Both the position numbers and the translations under genes were made by a program. DNA of 64,000 nt from Henricia sp. BOLD:AAB3569 (Eukaryota; Echinodermata; Asteroidea; Spinulosida; Echinasteridae): NCBI GenBank assembly GCA_037783545.1, contig JBBELK010000315.1:62001-126000 (forward strand), in the 5' to 3' direction. This document shows, piece after piece, positions 43,001 to 55,000 of this stretch. The notes below the pieces were generated by a model. The model was given only the letters and a program-made list of their open reading frames with translations, had not been told where the DNA came from and did not search any database. Each line of letters starts with the position of its first letter. Position 1 is the first letter of the stretch.

Positions 43001-46000
43001 TGCTAAACGTGCAGTGGTGCCGCGTGTGTGACTGCAGCGAGTGGCTAAACAGACTTGTACAACTCTAATCCCGTAGTAAGCGCCATCTTTTCCTGCATCG
43101 CAAACCAGCAGCGGCTGTCCACGTCGCGCGATTCAGCAAGCAGCGGGCAACGAACCTTTTTTACTGGCCGCTTTCGCTTGCCTGTCTTCAACGATTGATG
43201 TTGCCTAGATTCTTTTTAATATTATCCACACTTGTACAAGGTACCGGTACATGTAAATAGGCCTATTTAAAACAAAACTGGTTTTTGTGATAGGTAAAAT
43301 GTTTTGTTGACATGTTGCACAATGTTGGAAAACGATCTCAAAAGTTGAAGCACTCGTACTAGTCTGTAACCCCACCCCCTCCCCAAGAAAGCCACGCCCC
43401 TTCCGATTTTTAAAAAAATCTCTGCTCACATCCCTGAAATTAAAGAAGCAAGTTAAGAACACATTTTTGAAACCCTTTTTCCCCCCATTGGTGTTGAGAT
43501 TTTGATACATGTGTACCATGTCCGTATAATTTATTTGTCATATTTTTCTCATTACCATTCTAAAATTTCGCGCTTTAATTTGTTTATTTTCAATCGTCAA
43601 AAACCACTGATTTAACTGGTTCTATTTTGCAGTGATTACACCAACCTTTTTGGAGAGGTACCGGTTATTTTGGGGAGGTACCGGTAGGCCTACATGTATT
43701 TTATACGATTATTAGGTCAGAGCAAAATCCATTTTCTTGAAAAATCTCGACAAGCTACCCCGGTACGTACCCTGAAATGGACTTGAGAGACCTACACTGT
43801 ACACGATTTTGGCATTGTGATACATACTGACATATATTTCATAGCCACAATGCTGAAACGCAAACTCCAGCCACATTGTTACTACCAGTATACAAAATGC
43901 AAGGACGCTTCATCTCATACATACTGTACATGTACTGGTACATACATGTACATATGTACATGTGTTTGTTCAGCACACAAGTACATGCAGTACTGGTAAA
44001 GTGGTATAATGCAGTTTGCCTTTGTGATACTACTGGTATGCATTGCTACAGTATGCATGTAAGCACATCAGGGGTCGAAATTAAAGGGCCCCTGAAATGG
44101 TGTTTTTATCAATGAAATCTGTGCTATGGAACTAGTCCATTAATTAACAATCATAAAAACCCTACTTGGAAGTTGTTTTAATAGGGGGTTAAAATCAAGG
44201 TTTTTGATTTTTATGCTAATGAAAATTTACATACATTGTGTATGCATGAGCAAAGTGGTGATGTCACATTAGGAAAACACTGGAAAATCTCATTCAACTG
44301 TGCACAAAAGTTTCCACAATTTTCTCCAATTTGCTGAAACTTTTGGCGGTTTAGGTTTGTTTTACATGTTGCCTGTTGTCATGCAAACCATGAAAAAACT
44401 AAGGCTGGAAACTGCACTTTTCCACAATTCCAGTTTGAAGTCTTATGTTTTTTCTTTGCTTTTCTGCTGTGTGTTCCTAAAGTGACATGCCCCAAACAGT
44501 GCCCTCTTTCTGTGAGTTTATGTAAAAGAAATTTATTCATGGGGCATCAAAATGAACAGTAGTATTGTCTTTCCACACAAGTAATCCTTCATACATGCAG
44601 CAAAAACTGTGCATAAAGTGATTGAGCATTTCAGGGGCCCTTTAACAGTATAGTCCCGTAGTCCGAGGCTAGTGGTTTTAGCCAGAGGACTAGTGCACCC
44701 TGTTTACACTTGATCCTGAGCTCGGGGTCGAACACCGAGGTCGGGATCAGCTCCGGATCACAAACTAAGTGTAAATCTCTCGGGACCAAATTGGCCCCCC
44801 CCGGATCAGACCCCAAAATTTTGGTCTCGCGTTGGTGGAGGGTTCGAGCTTGGGATCAGTTTGCGGTTAGATAAGCAATTAATCTTTACCTCATCCTGCT
44901 GCATCCGCTCCACAGCCGTAACGGGGGAAAAGCCCGCAAAATTCAAGTGGCCTTGTACACTGTACATGTAGGTATGCACAACCCATGCACACATTGATCA
45001 GTACAAATATACACACATACATGTACCGTATAGCATGACCTTTGACTGCAACTTCTGGCACCGCACTCGAGATCAACTACAGAATGTAAACGCAGTTAAC
45101 ACTGACGCATCTTATTACCGGTAGGGGATCAATCTTTATCCCGAGCTCGAGACCAGTGTAAACACAGTGGTACCGGTATCGGTAGTTGCCATATGTTGGT
45201 AGCCTAGCTGACCAGCTAGTGGGCCTGTATACCGGTATGCTGCACTACATTATACATGTTTTTATATATACAGTAATAAAGAAAAATGTTTCCTGTTAAC
45301 ATTTCAACGTTGGGCAAAGATTAAGCAGTAAAAACGATGTGGCACTAAACAAGTTCAATCTGCAGCCGATTTCATGAAAAAGTGCCTAGCTTGCGAAACC
45401 TTTTTTTAAATGGCATAAGAACCATACATGTAGCTTGCGTGTAATTATTGCAAGAATTAACGAATTAACACAATTAACGAATGTCCAAAATGTAGAAATA
45501 ATTTGTGTACGTCTAATGATGGCGGACGAGTGAAATGTTGATGTGACTAGTCCTGTGGGATACAATTAAAATTCAAGTTAATTTCGACCCCTGCACATTA
45601 GTTTTATGCACAAAGTATTAGGTCTTCCAGCATTTTATTTGAAGGGTGGATGCAAACTGAGCGTTTTCGGGCGTAATTGCGACGTTGAGGCAATTTTGAG
45701 TGAAAAGATGCAGGGTCTTTCTATAAATTAGGGGTCCAAAAGTGTGACATTTGGTGTCCCCCGTTACACACCTGATACAGTGTATGTGTTATTTTTCGTA
45801 CAAAAATCATTAAAATGGCTTTTAAACCATTTTGTATGAATTGTACTTTATGTACACACTCTTTCAGATGGAAAGTATTTAAAGAATGAGTCCTGAATTA
45901 ACAAAAACAAGATGTAAAATGTAACAGGGGACACCAAAGCTGGACCCCTAATTTATAGAAAGACCCTGCACTAAAAATCACAGAATCAAAAAAACACCTT

Positions 46001-49000
46001 CCACCCTGTTGAATCTGTGATTTTCAGTGCATCGTTTCTCTCCAAATTCCCTCCACACTAAATTCTCAAAGCCACGCACGTCAAAATTACAACCACATTG
46101 CATAAACAAAATGTGTCCTACATCCAGTGCAGAAGAAGGCCACTTGTGTTAAAAACAAGTACAGACATGTTGCCTGCATGTGCATACATAACACTGTCAG
46201 TTCATGATTGGGGAACAAAACAAAAGAGTACCAGTACTTGTTTGATATCTGCAGATGTTTTAAAACTTCCACATCTATTAATCACACTGACATTCCTTGA
46301 TACAGTACAGTGGGGCATATTTATGACCCTTCAAGTGTACATGTACATGTACCTGCACCTGCAACCTTTTGGGAAAGGGCCCAGTGTATCTTGTCAGTTA
46401 TCCTCCTTAAAATTCATTTTGTTGTTGATATAAAATTCATTTTGTTTGTTTTACGTATATGTACTCAGGTGAAGGTGAAATGACCCAAATCAACAACAGT
46501 GCATGTACTGTATGATACAGACGTACATGTACAGTGTATGTATAGTGAATAACATTTAGTGAGCCCGCCCTTACATGTGTGTACATGTACATCAGTGACT
46601 TTTTTTTACCATACAGTAAACTCCGGCTAAGTCGACATCGTACAAGTCGGCAAATCGCCTAAGTCGGCCGTCCGACGAAAGTCCCGATCGTCTACAATGC
46701 ATTTCCATTGAAATGTATGTTTGTAAGTCGGCATTTGTAAGTCGCCATTTCGCCCAAGTCGGCATGTTATTCTCGGTCCATTGCAACAAAATGCAATACA
46801 AAATCCTTTGTGTAAGTCGGCACTTTAAAAAAACCACACAATATGGCATCGATTTCCTTCCCTGCGGTTTACAAGAAGTGTCGAGTGAAAAGACAAACAC
46901 TGCTTAACTGACGTCTGTTTATTGGCACGCACGGACCGCGTGGTCGCCAGTGTATCGGTGTCGTCGATCATGTACTATCTAGGGCTGCGTTCGAAACACG
47001 CGAACATTACAAACGTTTGCATAGTTCGCCAACAACTGGTACCCGCTTTCCATAGACCAGTGCACAAAAGCACTGTACCAGTGGCAAACGTTGGCAACGT
47101 TCGCGTATGTGGAACGCAGCCCTGGCCATGTGTGAGATTGCGTGAACTCAAAAAGGGGTTTCCCCTGTACGCATGCGCACTTTCCATTTTGGGAGTCGTC
47201 GCATGATGCATGTACATGTACATCCATTACATGTAGAACTTCACACGTGCTCGCGCTCGCGTATTTAGCATGTCCATAAAAACACGATGTTGACATAAAT
47301 CAATTAAGGAATTCGTTGCTGGAATCGACCCCAAAAACAAGGAGATTAAACCAAGGTAAATCAAAGCCTCCATGCTGCAATTAACCATGCATACTAGGCC
47401 GTTCGTGTAACGTTGTGTAAAGTGGTGTTCCCATTGGACTAATTTGGTAAAAAAGTCCTGTGAACAGGACTTTTTTACAGTAGAAACCCACCTTCGGTTG
47501 TCAATATCCAACATGAAGTACCATTTTTGACGGAAATAAATCTGTGTGGTGTTTGTTACCATTGCTATCAACACTTTGAGTAAGGTTTTTCTTGTCAACT
47601 CATGAAAAATAAAATTGGGTCATTGCAAATGATACAATGGGCCTTTAAACTTATTGATTTCATGAGCCAATACCTGTAGTACACAGAAATACCAGCTGTT
47701 GTGAGATAAATTAAAAACCTCCATTATTTTTAACAAAATCAAGAAGCAACATTCAATAAAATTTATGGGATTTTGTGCAAATGCACGGAAAATTTACTGC
47801 CTTGTAGAAATTTCAGCCACAGAAAAAAAAAATCCATGCATGTTTTTTTGTGTTAAATGAATGGTAAAAAAACCATTGTCTGCAGACAATTTTTAAAAAA
47901 AACCTCCAGTTGGCAATATTTTTCTTACAAAGGTACATGTACCATTTTACACGGGGAAAAATCATGTGGTGTTTAACATTTCTTTTAATCGCGTTTTTCT
48001 TGAAGTCAAATTTCATGTCATTGCAACTGATGTAGGGCTTTAAAGGCCCATTGTATTATTTGCAATGACCCAATTTTGTTTTTCATGAGTTGACAAGAAA
48101 AACCTTACTCAAAGTGTTGATAGCAATAGTAACAAACACCACATGAATTTGTTTCCATCAAAAATGGTATTTCACTTGTACACAAAATCTATAGATTTTC
48201 AAGGTTTTCTGAAGCACTGATGCACTACAGTATGTACATGTAGCTAAAATTTCTTCAGGCTACATGTACATGTAGTTTACCAACATTCCTCCTTAGATAT
48301 TTTACACTCTTATTACACAAATCTGCAAAAAGTTGTATCTTGTGAATGATACATGTACATGTCTACAGGGGGCCTTTAAAGGGCTGTGACATGCTAAACA
48401 ACTTTGTGCCTAAGCTTTGCTTCATAATGATAGATTACTTGTTCAGCAATTAAGACATACTATTGTTCGTTTGGATGTAAAATCAATAAAAGGTGGCCTT
48501 TTTCAACTTTGAAGATTTCATTGCAATAAATCACAGACAGAGGGCGTTGTTTTGAGTTCATCACATTAAAGGAAGACAGAAGGGAAAAGTTAAGAAAAAA
48601 CATAAGACTTCAAGTTGGACTTGTGGCAAATTGCTGCAGTTTCTACCCCCAGTTCTGTCATGGCTTACAGCAGGCAACATGTAAAACAAACTCAAACAGC
48701 CATGGATTACAAAAGTTTCAGGAAAATTGAGAAAAAAGTGGAATCTTTTGTGCACAGTTGAATGTGATTTTCCTGTGTTTGCCTCTTGTGACATCGTGAC
48801 CTTGGTCATGAATATGCATATTCGCATTAGCATAAAAACTAAAAACCTTTGTTTTAACCCCCAAAGCAAGCTCGATCCTAATAGGATTTTTATGACTTTA
48901 ACTGAGTAGAGTGGTTTTAAAGCATAGATTTTATTGATAAAAATCCTAAATAAGGGGCCCTTTAAGCATGTTAAGCCTTGATGATGATGCCTGACATGTA

Positions 49001-52000
49001 GATGGCTTGGTATATGCAGTACAGTGCGTATGTGTGCTGTCCAATGCATGCAACAGATACTGTGTGACACGTGAAATGATGCTGGTAAACTTGGGTGTCG
49101 TCATTGCATTTCCAATATACATAATTGACTGTCAACAATAGGGTGTACCGGTATGTACCGGTACGGTACAACAATTACACATTATTAGGCTTTTTTTAAT
49201 TACGGATCCGCCGCCAAAAAGTCTAGGGGGAAAAATGAAAAATATTGTCGCCAGGATTAAAATTAAAAAGGATAACAAATTAAAAAGGATAATTTGCAGC
49301 CTACAAAAAAATACATCAATTATCAAAGAATTGGCTTTCCAAGTGGTAATTGCGTTTAAATCTTGGCTGTACATGTACATACATTTATGATCCTCCCTGC
49401 ACAACATACCACAATGTGTACTAGCTGTAAGCAGGCATGTTACGACAGGTACATGTACACTGTACGTTTACTGCCATGGTAGCGTCCACAGACCACACCG
49501 TCATGACCGCGGTTGTCAAAGCCATTTTCCTTCCTGAGCTCTCGTGCGATATTTAATTTGTTGGTGTTCGTTATTCAAATCCATACAATATGTACATGTA
49601 CATGTAGGCCTATACATGTAGCTTAGGAAATGTTTGAAATTTGGGATAATGTCCCAGGGACTGCCGGGGAGAATTACCGGTAGTTCGATACAAATATGGA
49701 CAAACTCAAGGACATTTGTCCACATTTGGGTCGAAATGTTTAATATTAATTTTTTTTTAGCAAAGCTGTATGCGATAAAGCTGGTTTTGTAGAATAAAAT
49801 TCATAGTTTTTGCCACAAGATTTACAAACGTCACATTTGTTCCAAGTTCAGGTTGTGCTTGTTACATACATGTGCAGTCTTTTGCTACCTGTTTGACTTG
49901 GAATAAACCGTAAGAATTTGTAATCCAACCACTTGTAACTTTGGCCATACATCATGTATATAAAGAGCTCCACAGGTATATAACCCTATGTGCTACCCGG
50001 TACACGTGTAGGGGTGTACATGTATGTGTGCATATACCGGTAGACCTAGTGTTCATTTTGGTTGATTACTGTTTGTGTGCACTGTAACTCAGGTTGGCAG
50101 GAAAACAAGTCTTGACATGTCGTTAAGGTACATTTACATGCACATACCGGTACGTATAATAAGGGCAATTCCCGAAATTAGGGGTCCAAAACGTTTGGTG
50201 TCCCAGTTACGTGCGACACCCTTTGCATCAAAAATCGGCACTCATGATCACAGATTCTCAGTAATAGACTGTACGTGGCCTGTGATGCTAGGGTACAGGA
50301 CCAATCTCTTGAATATTTGGTTCTGTGATTACTGACAAATATTTGAAACAAAAGACCATAAAGGCTCATAATTTGTTACATTATATTGAATAGGAATTTG
50401 GTGTCCTGGGTTACCTACATGTACATGTACGCCAATGAAAATTAGCTGTACAATGAGTTTGCATTAACCTTGGTGCCTTATCCATACACAAACGTTAAAT
50501 TTAAGCGGCAAACCACTTTCAATCACTAAACGCACTTGAAAATCTTTAAAAGCGTGTCACACTTTTGGACCCCTAATTTTGGGAATTACCCATACATGTA
50601 CATGCGCATTTGCATGGGGAATCAGGTTGGCTAAAGGCCCGTCTACACGATCCAACATTTGTTAGCCAACAAGGTCCAACATCTGTCTGACGATGTCGGC
50701 CGACCAAAAGTTGGATGGAGTATGGAGTATGTTGGAGTATGTTGGAACATGTTTCTATCGCCCGACTTTGTTGGAGCTTGTTGGAGGAAACGGGCCAATA
50801 GCAGAGAAGAACACCTGTCATGTGAGGTTGTTGATCAAGGCTTGTCAAGAACAACGACGAATTTAGAATAACAGGGATGGAAGACAATTGCCTCTGTTGT
50901 CCCTGGTCTTGGCCTTGGTGCGCTTTTTATTTCCTCTCATAGACTTTTTGATTTTCCAACGGAAGTGCCCTTTTTAACCTCCAAAAGACTCCTCCAAAAA
51001 CACAAATGGCAGTGCCCTTTCAGTGACGAATTTCCTGCCCCGAATAAGTCGTGTTGAAACACATCGTCAAGAGCGGCAAAACGTGCATGGATTTTTCATG
51101 ATTTTGAAAAGTCTTCAGATAGGTTTTTTTGATGTCCTTCTTTTGATTGATAATGGTTTTGTTCCCAGAATCGCTCAAAAAAAGATCATCTATAGAGCCT
51201 TTAAGACCTGTATGAAAATCTCGGAGCAAAAAGAAACATATATCATGACATGAAATGGAAAGTGTAACTCAAGTTTTTTTCTAAAACAGAAAATTGTCTC
51301 CGAGGACAAGATCCAGAACAAGTCATATAAAATGCATTAACGGTAATCCTGGAAAGAAAATGATGGAGAAGACATCTGAGAAAGTACATCATTTCACTTG
51401 GGACATCCGTCAAATTCTTGTTGATCTCCTCCTCCATGCCAGACCATTTCCCCAGGCCAGCCTGTCAAACATTATTCAATAACTGGCACACATGTTCATA
51501 CCATATTGGTTATTTGTGCCTGTAAAAAGCAGACTCTGCAAGGCCAAACATTGTCATAAATAACCAGCAAAGGTATGTTGTTGATGATTTGACAAACATG
51601 GGAAATGGTTTGCTTAAAGATAGTATGTGATTGCTAAACTGTTACAAATAGTTTTATCCCCCTGTGTGATTGAAGATATGCATGACTAAAACCAACCTCG
51701 GCAAAAACCAGCTCTGTACTTCGTCTAACTTTTGAGAAAATTTTACAGTCAAAAAAGGGTTTGCAGTCATTTCGCCCGGAACCACGGCCTGTGTGTGCAC
51801 GAAGTGGTTTTGGGGCGATCTAGCATTTGGGCGATTTACATGTAGTGTTTGGACGAAGTGGTTTGGGGACGAAATGGCACTTGGGCGAATGGTTTTGGGG
51901 CGATTTGAATTTTTTGTCTCATGAGACGAAAACTAATTGTTTTACTAATTTAAACAACTCTGAATGCCGCAATGGGGCGACATTTCTGCAAGACTCTCAC

Positions 52001-55000
52001 CGGAGACCACCGAAATTTCGGCAAGAGTCACTCAAAATGACACCTTATTTTTTTACCCAAAGCTTCCGGAGATGGTCACAGACCGAAGAGAAACAGCTCC
52101 AGTCCCCATAAAAATGGTTCTCGACCTAAAAAAAATGGTTTTTGACCTTAAAAAATTAATTTTAAACTCAAAAATATTAGGGCGACACCAAAATGTCGCC
52201 CTATTGAGCAGGTCGCCCTAATATACCTTTTTTACACACGATTTGTCGCCCTAACCTACAATTCATAGTAATTTCTCAAAGACTATAGCACTTCAGACAA
52301 CCATTTCAGGGGAAGTTTTCTACTGTCATGTTTATATTGTGTAAGTTAGGCGTAAATCTGTGAACATTTCTGATTTTCGGTATACCAATCATGTATACTG
52401 CCTTTAATCTTTAAAACCTTTTACTTTTCTTATTTGTACCCAACAGCTCTACTGTGAAGCGAAGGATAGAGTCCGTCGTTGTAAGTATTTTGTTATTCAT
52501 TTTTATTGTATTTTGGTATATTGTTGATGTCCCCTAACATGGCGCGGCCCCTATAAACATGGCGCACTTTACAATGTCTTAGTGCAATGAACAATCTTTT
52601 GCACTTGGCATTAAAAAGAAATAAAGTTCTCAAGTACCTTCATAAATTCCAAAACTAAAATACGGAGAAGAATCATTCATTTACTCGAAATTCACAGGAA
52701 TGTGAAGGCATCGCCGTTTGCTTTAGGTTGACGTGACATAATACATTAGAGCCTGTAATAGGCATTCCCGTGAATAAAATCATACCTATCTGCATTGTGT
52801 CCTGTATCACGGTGCGTGCGTGCAAATGGTCATCACAGGCCACCGTAGCAGGTTTCTCAACATTTCAGCCAATCAGCATCGAGTGCGCCACGTTAAGGAA
52901 CACTCAAGCGATTTTCCGTGAGTAAACTTTTGCGGCATCGGTCAAAGTTTTTCCATTATTTTCGTTATTTGTACTTAGCCAAAATAAGTGAATTACTGTT
53001 TTTCTGGAAGGCATACATGTATATTTCTGCTTAAGTTGTAAAAACCTAAACCTCGTACGCTGACGGATTTTGCTGCAATGTGAATATATTTCCAGTGAGT
53101 TGTTGAAGTGCGCCAAGTTATCCTCCAAAACCTGCTAGTTTTGCTGAGCAAACGATCATTCGTGGCCGCTTGCTCAGCACTTGGCTCACGTGTGCGGTGA
53201 AATTTTGCTGCGTTTTTTGCCTCGCGAGGCCGTGAGCCAAAAATCTTACGTTTTTGATTTCTTTTGCCTCGCGTGGCCAAAATCTCACTGAGCTAAAATA
53301 AATGTAGCTGGCCAATTAAAAACCATTCCTATTCACGCGCGCGGTCCAAAAACTGCGCGCGCCTGCGAACCCCGCCAAGGTCACCACACTTTAGCAAAAG
53401 TTTGGTGACCTTAGCGGTGCCCGCGCGCACTGTACTCATATCACGTGAATAAGGTAGCTGGCCAATTAAATAACGTTTAAAATTTTCACAGTAACTGACA
53501 TTACAATTGCACACTTTTTGCCTTCTTAATTATATTTTACATGTATATAACGCCCAAGTAGATCCCTGTCATTTGATTGGACGATAGCAGGTCACATGGC
53601 ATTAAATAATTTAACCATTTAATGCTACGTCACCACCCGTGCATTTTTGTTCCATACGATTTTTTCCATTGCACGGCGCGCCTGTTTCCATTGCACAACA
53701 CACGCACAGCATACCGGTACATTTTTACTGCAAGTGCGTGTTCGTTTACACGCGTTACATTGCACGACGCTGAAGCAGACACGCGCAAGACACGCGTGTG
53801 GTAGATGAGTCGGATTCGGTCATTGTGATGCGAGGGATGTCGGGGTACTTTTTTCATATTCTCAGGTTGAGGTGAACAAGCTCAATGACCTTGAGAAGTT
53901 GCTACTGTACCTGAAGCTACCCATGGGCATCAATGGGCACTTAAAAAGGTTAGAGGTCATGATGCTTTTGATGTAATGGTAGGATAGCACAAAAATATGC
54001 TTGAGGGCAGGCGTATGTGTACCGTATTTCACAATGTCTGGTTTAGCTTTACCCATGTGACTGGAGTATAGACCGTATCAAATAGCTGCCATCTTGTACC
54101 GGTAGGACAGTTTTTTTTTTTCATGAGGACATTTAAACAACAAAAGTTGCCCCACAAGATGGCAGCTATTCGATACGGTCTATACATGTACATTTTTGCC
54201 TGTTGATCTTTAGCCTTTTAACTGAATATTTAATATGCGTCCATTTTGGTTTTGTTATCACTCTGACAAACATTCTTGCATACATACTGCATTTCTTCTA
54301 CATATGAACCTCTAATTTGGCTCACTAAAGGCCTGTCCGCATTGGACTTTTTTTGGGAAAACTTACCGAGACGATGGGTACTTTTTAAAAATCCAGTACC
54401 ATTTTTAATCCAGTGTGGACAGCCTAAGATGTTTTCCTCTCAATAACTTTTCCCCGAGTCCAGCGGTTACTTTTCCTGGCCAACTGCTGCCCAGGAAAAT
54501 TTACCAGGTCAAATTTTCCCGAGACGATAAGTCCAATGCGGACACATTGAGTCGGTAAAAGTGCATTGGAAGCGTACGTCCGAGCTGTGCAGGTCATACT
54601 GCGAAGGGACACTGCGCATGCTCTCCCACGGTCTCGATAAATTTTCCCGTGTCAAAAAAGTCAAAATGTCGGACAGCAGTAAAATTTTGCCATTTTTCAT
54701 TTTACCATCGTCTCGGTAAGTCCAATGCGGACACGGCTTAAGTGCTTTAGCAGAAAATGGGTTTTATGGAAATATTGGCATGCCTTTTAACAGCATGCAA
54801 CTGAAGCAGAAAATGCGTGCTTACAGGTTTGCAGAAAACGTGTGCTTTTGGGCACCTTCACTGATCATGTGACTATATTTGAATGTTTGTTAATTATGTT
54901 CTCCACTCAGTACATCGCCTTCACTGACGGTCACCCGTGTGGAACAGACGCAGGCTTTTAACTGGATACGCAGCCACATTGAAGAATGCACCGACACATC

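Larger units (their letters stand above)
44069..45593. mobile_element. CAGGGGTCGAAATTAA TIR element carrying two nested MITEs
   Basis: The 16-bp termini CAGGGGTCGAAATTAA are perfect. CACAT lies immediately outside both ends (44064-44068 and 45594-45598), a possible 5-bp target duplication. Without the inserts at 44085-44641 and 44696-45169 the element is about 0.49 kb. Confidence 0.8.
22083..52446 (+). other. Intron 1 of the RFX gene (about 30.4 kb)
   Basis: The intron is bounded by a GTTGGT donor and an acceptor ending TTGTACCCAACAG. Exon 1 and exon 2 join in the correct phase with no gap in family alignment, so no additional coding exon is required. The content is mostly transposable elements and simple-sequence-like TACATGTA/TACCGGTA/TAGGCCTA runs, annotated separately. 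Confidence 0.8.

Noticed and set aside
46922-47206. 94-codon open frame
   Set aside because: It crosses the foldback MITE at 46981-47123 and has no splice or codon support.
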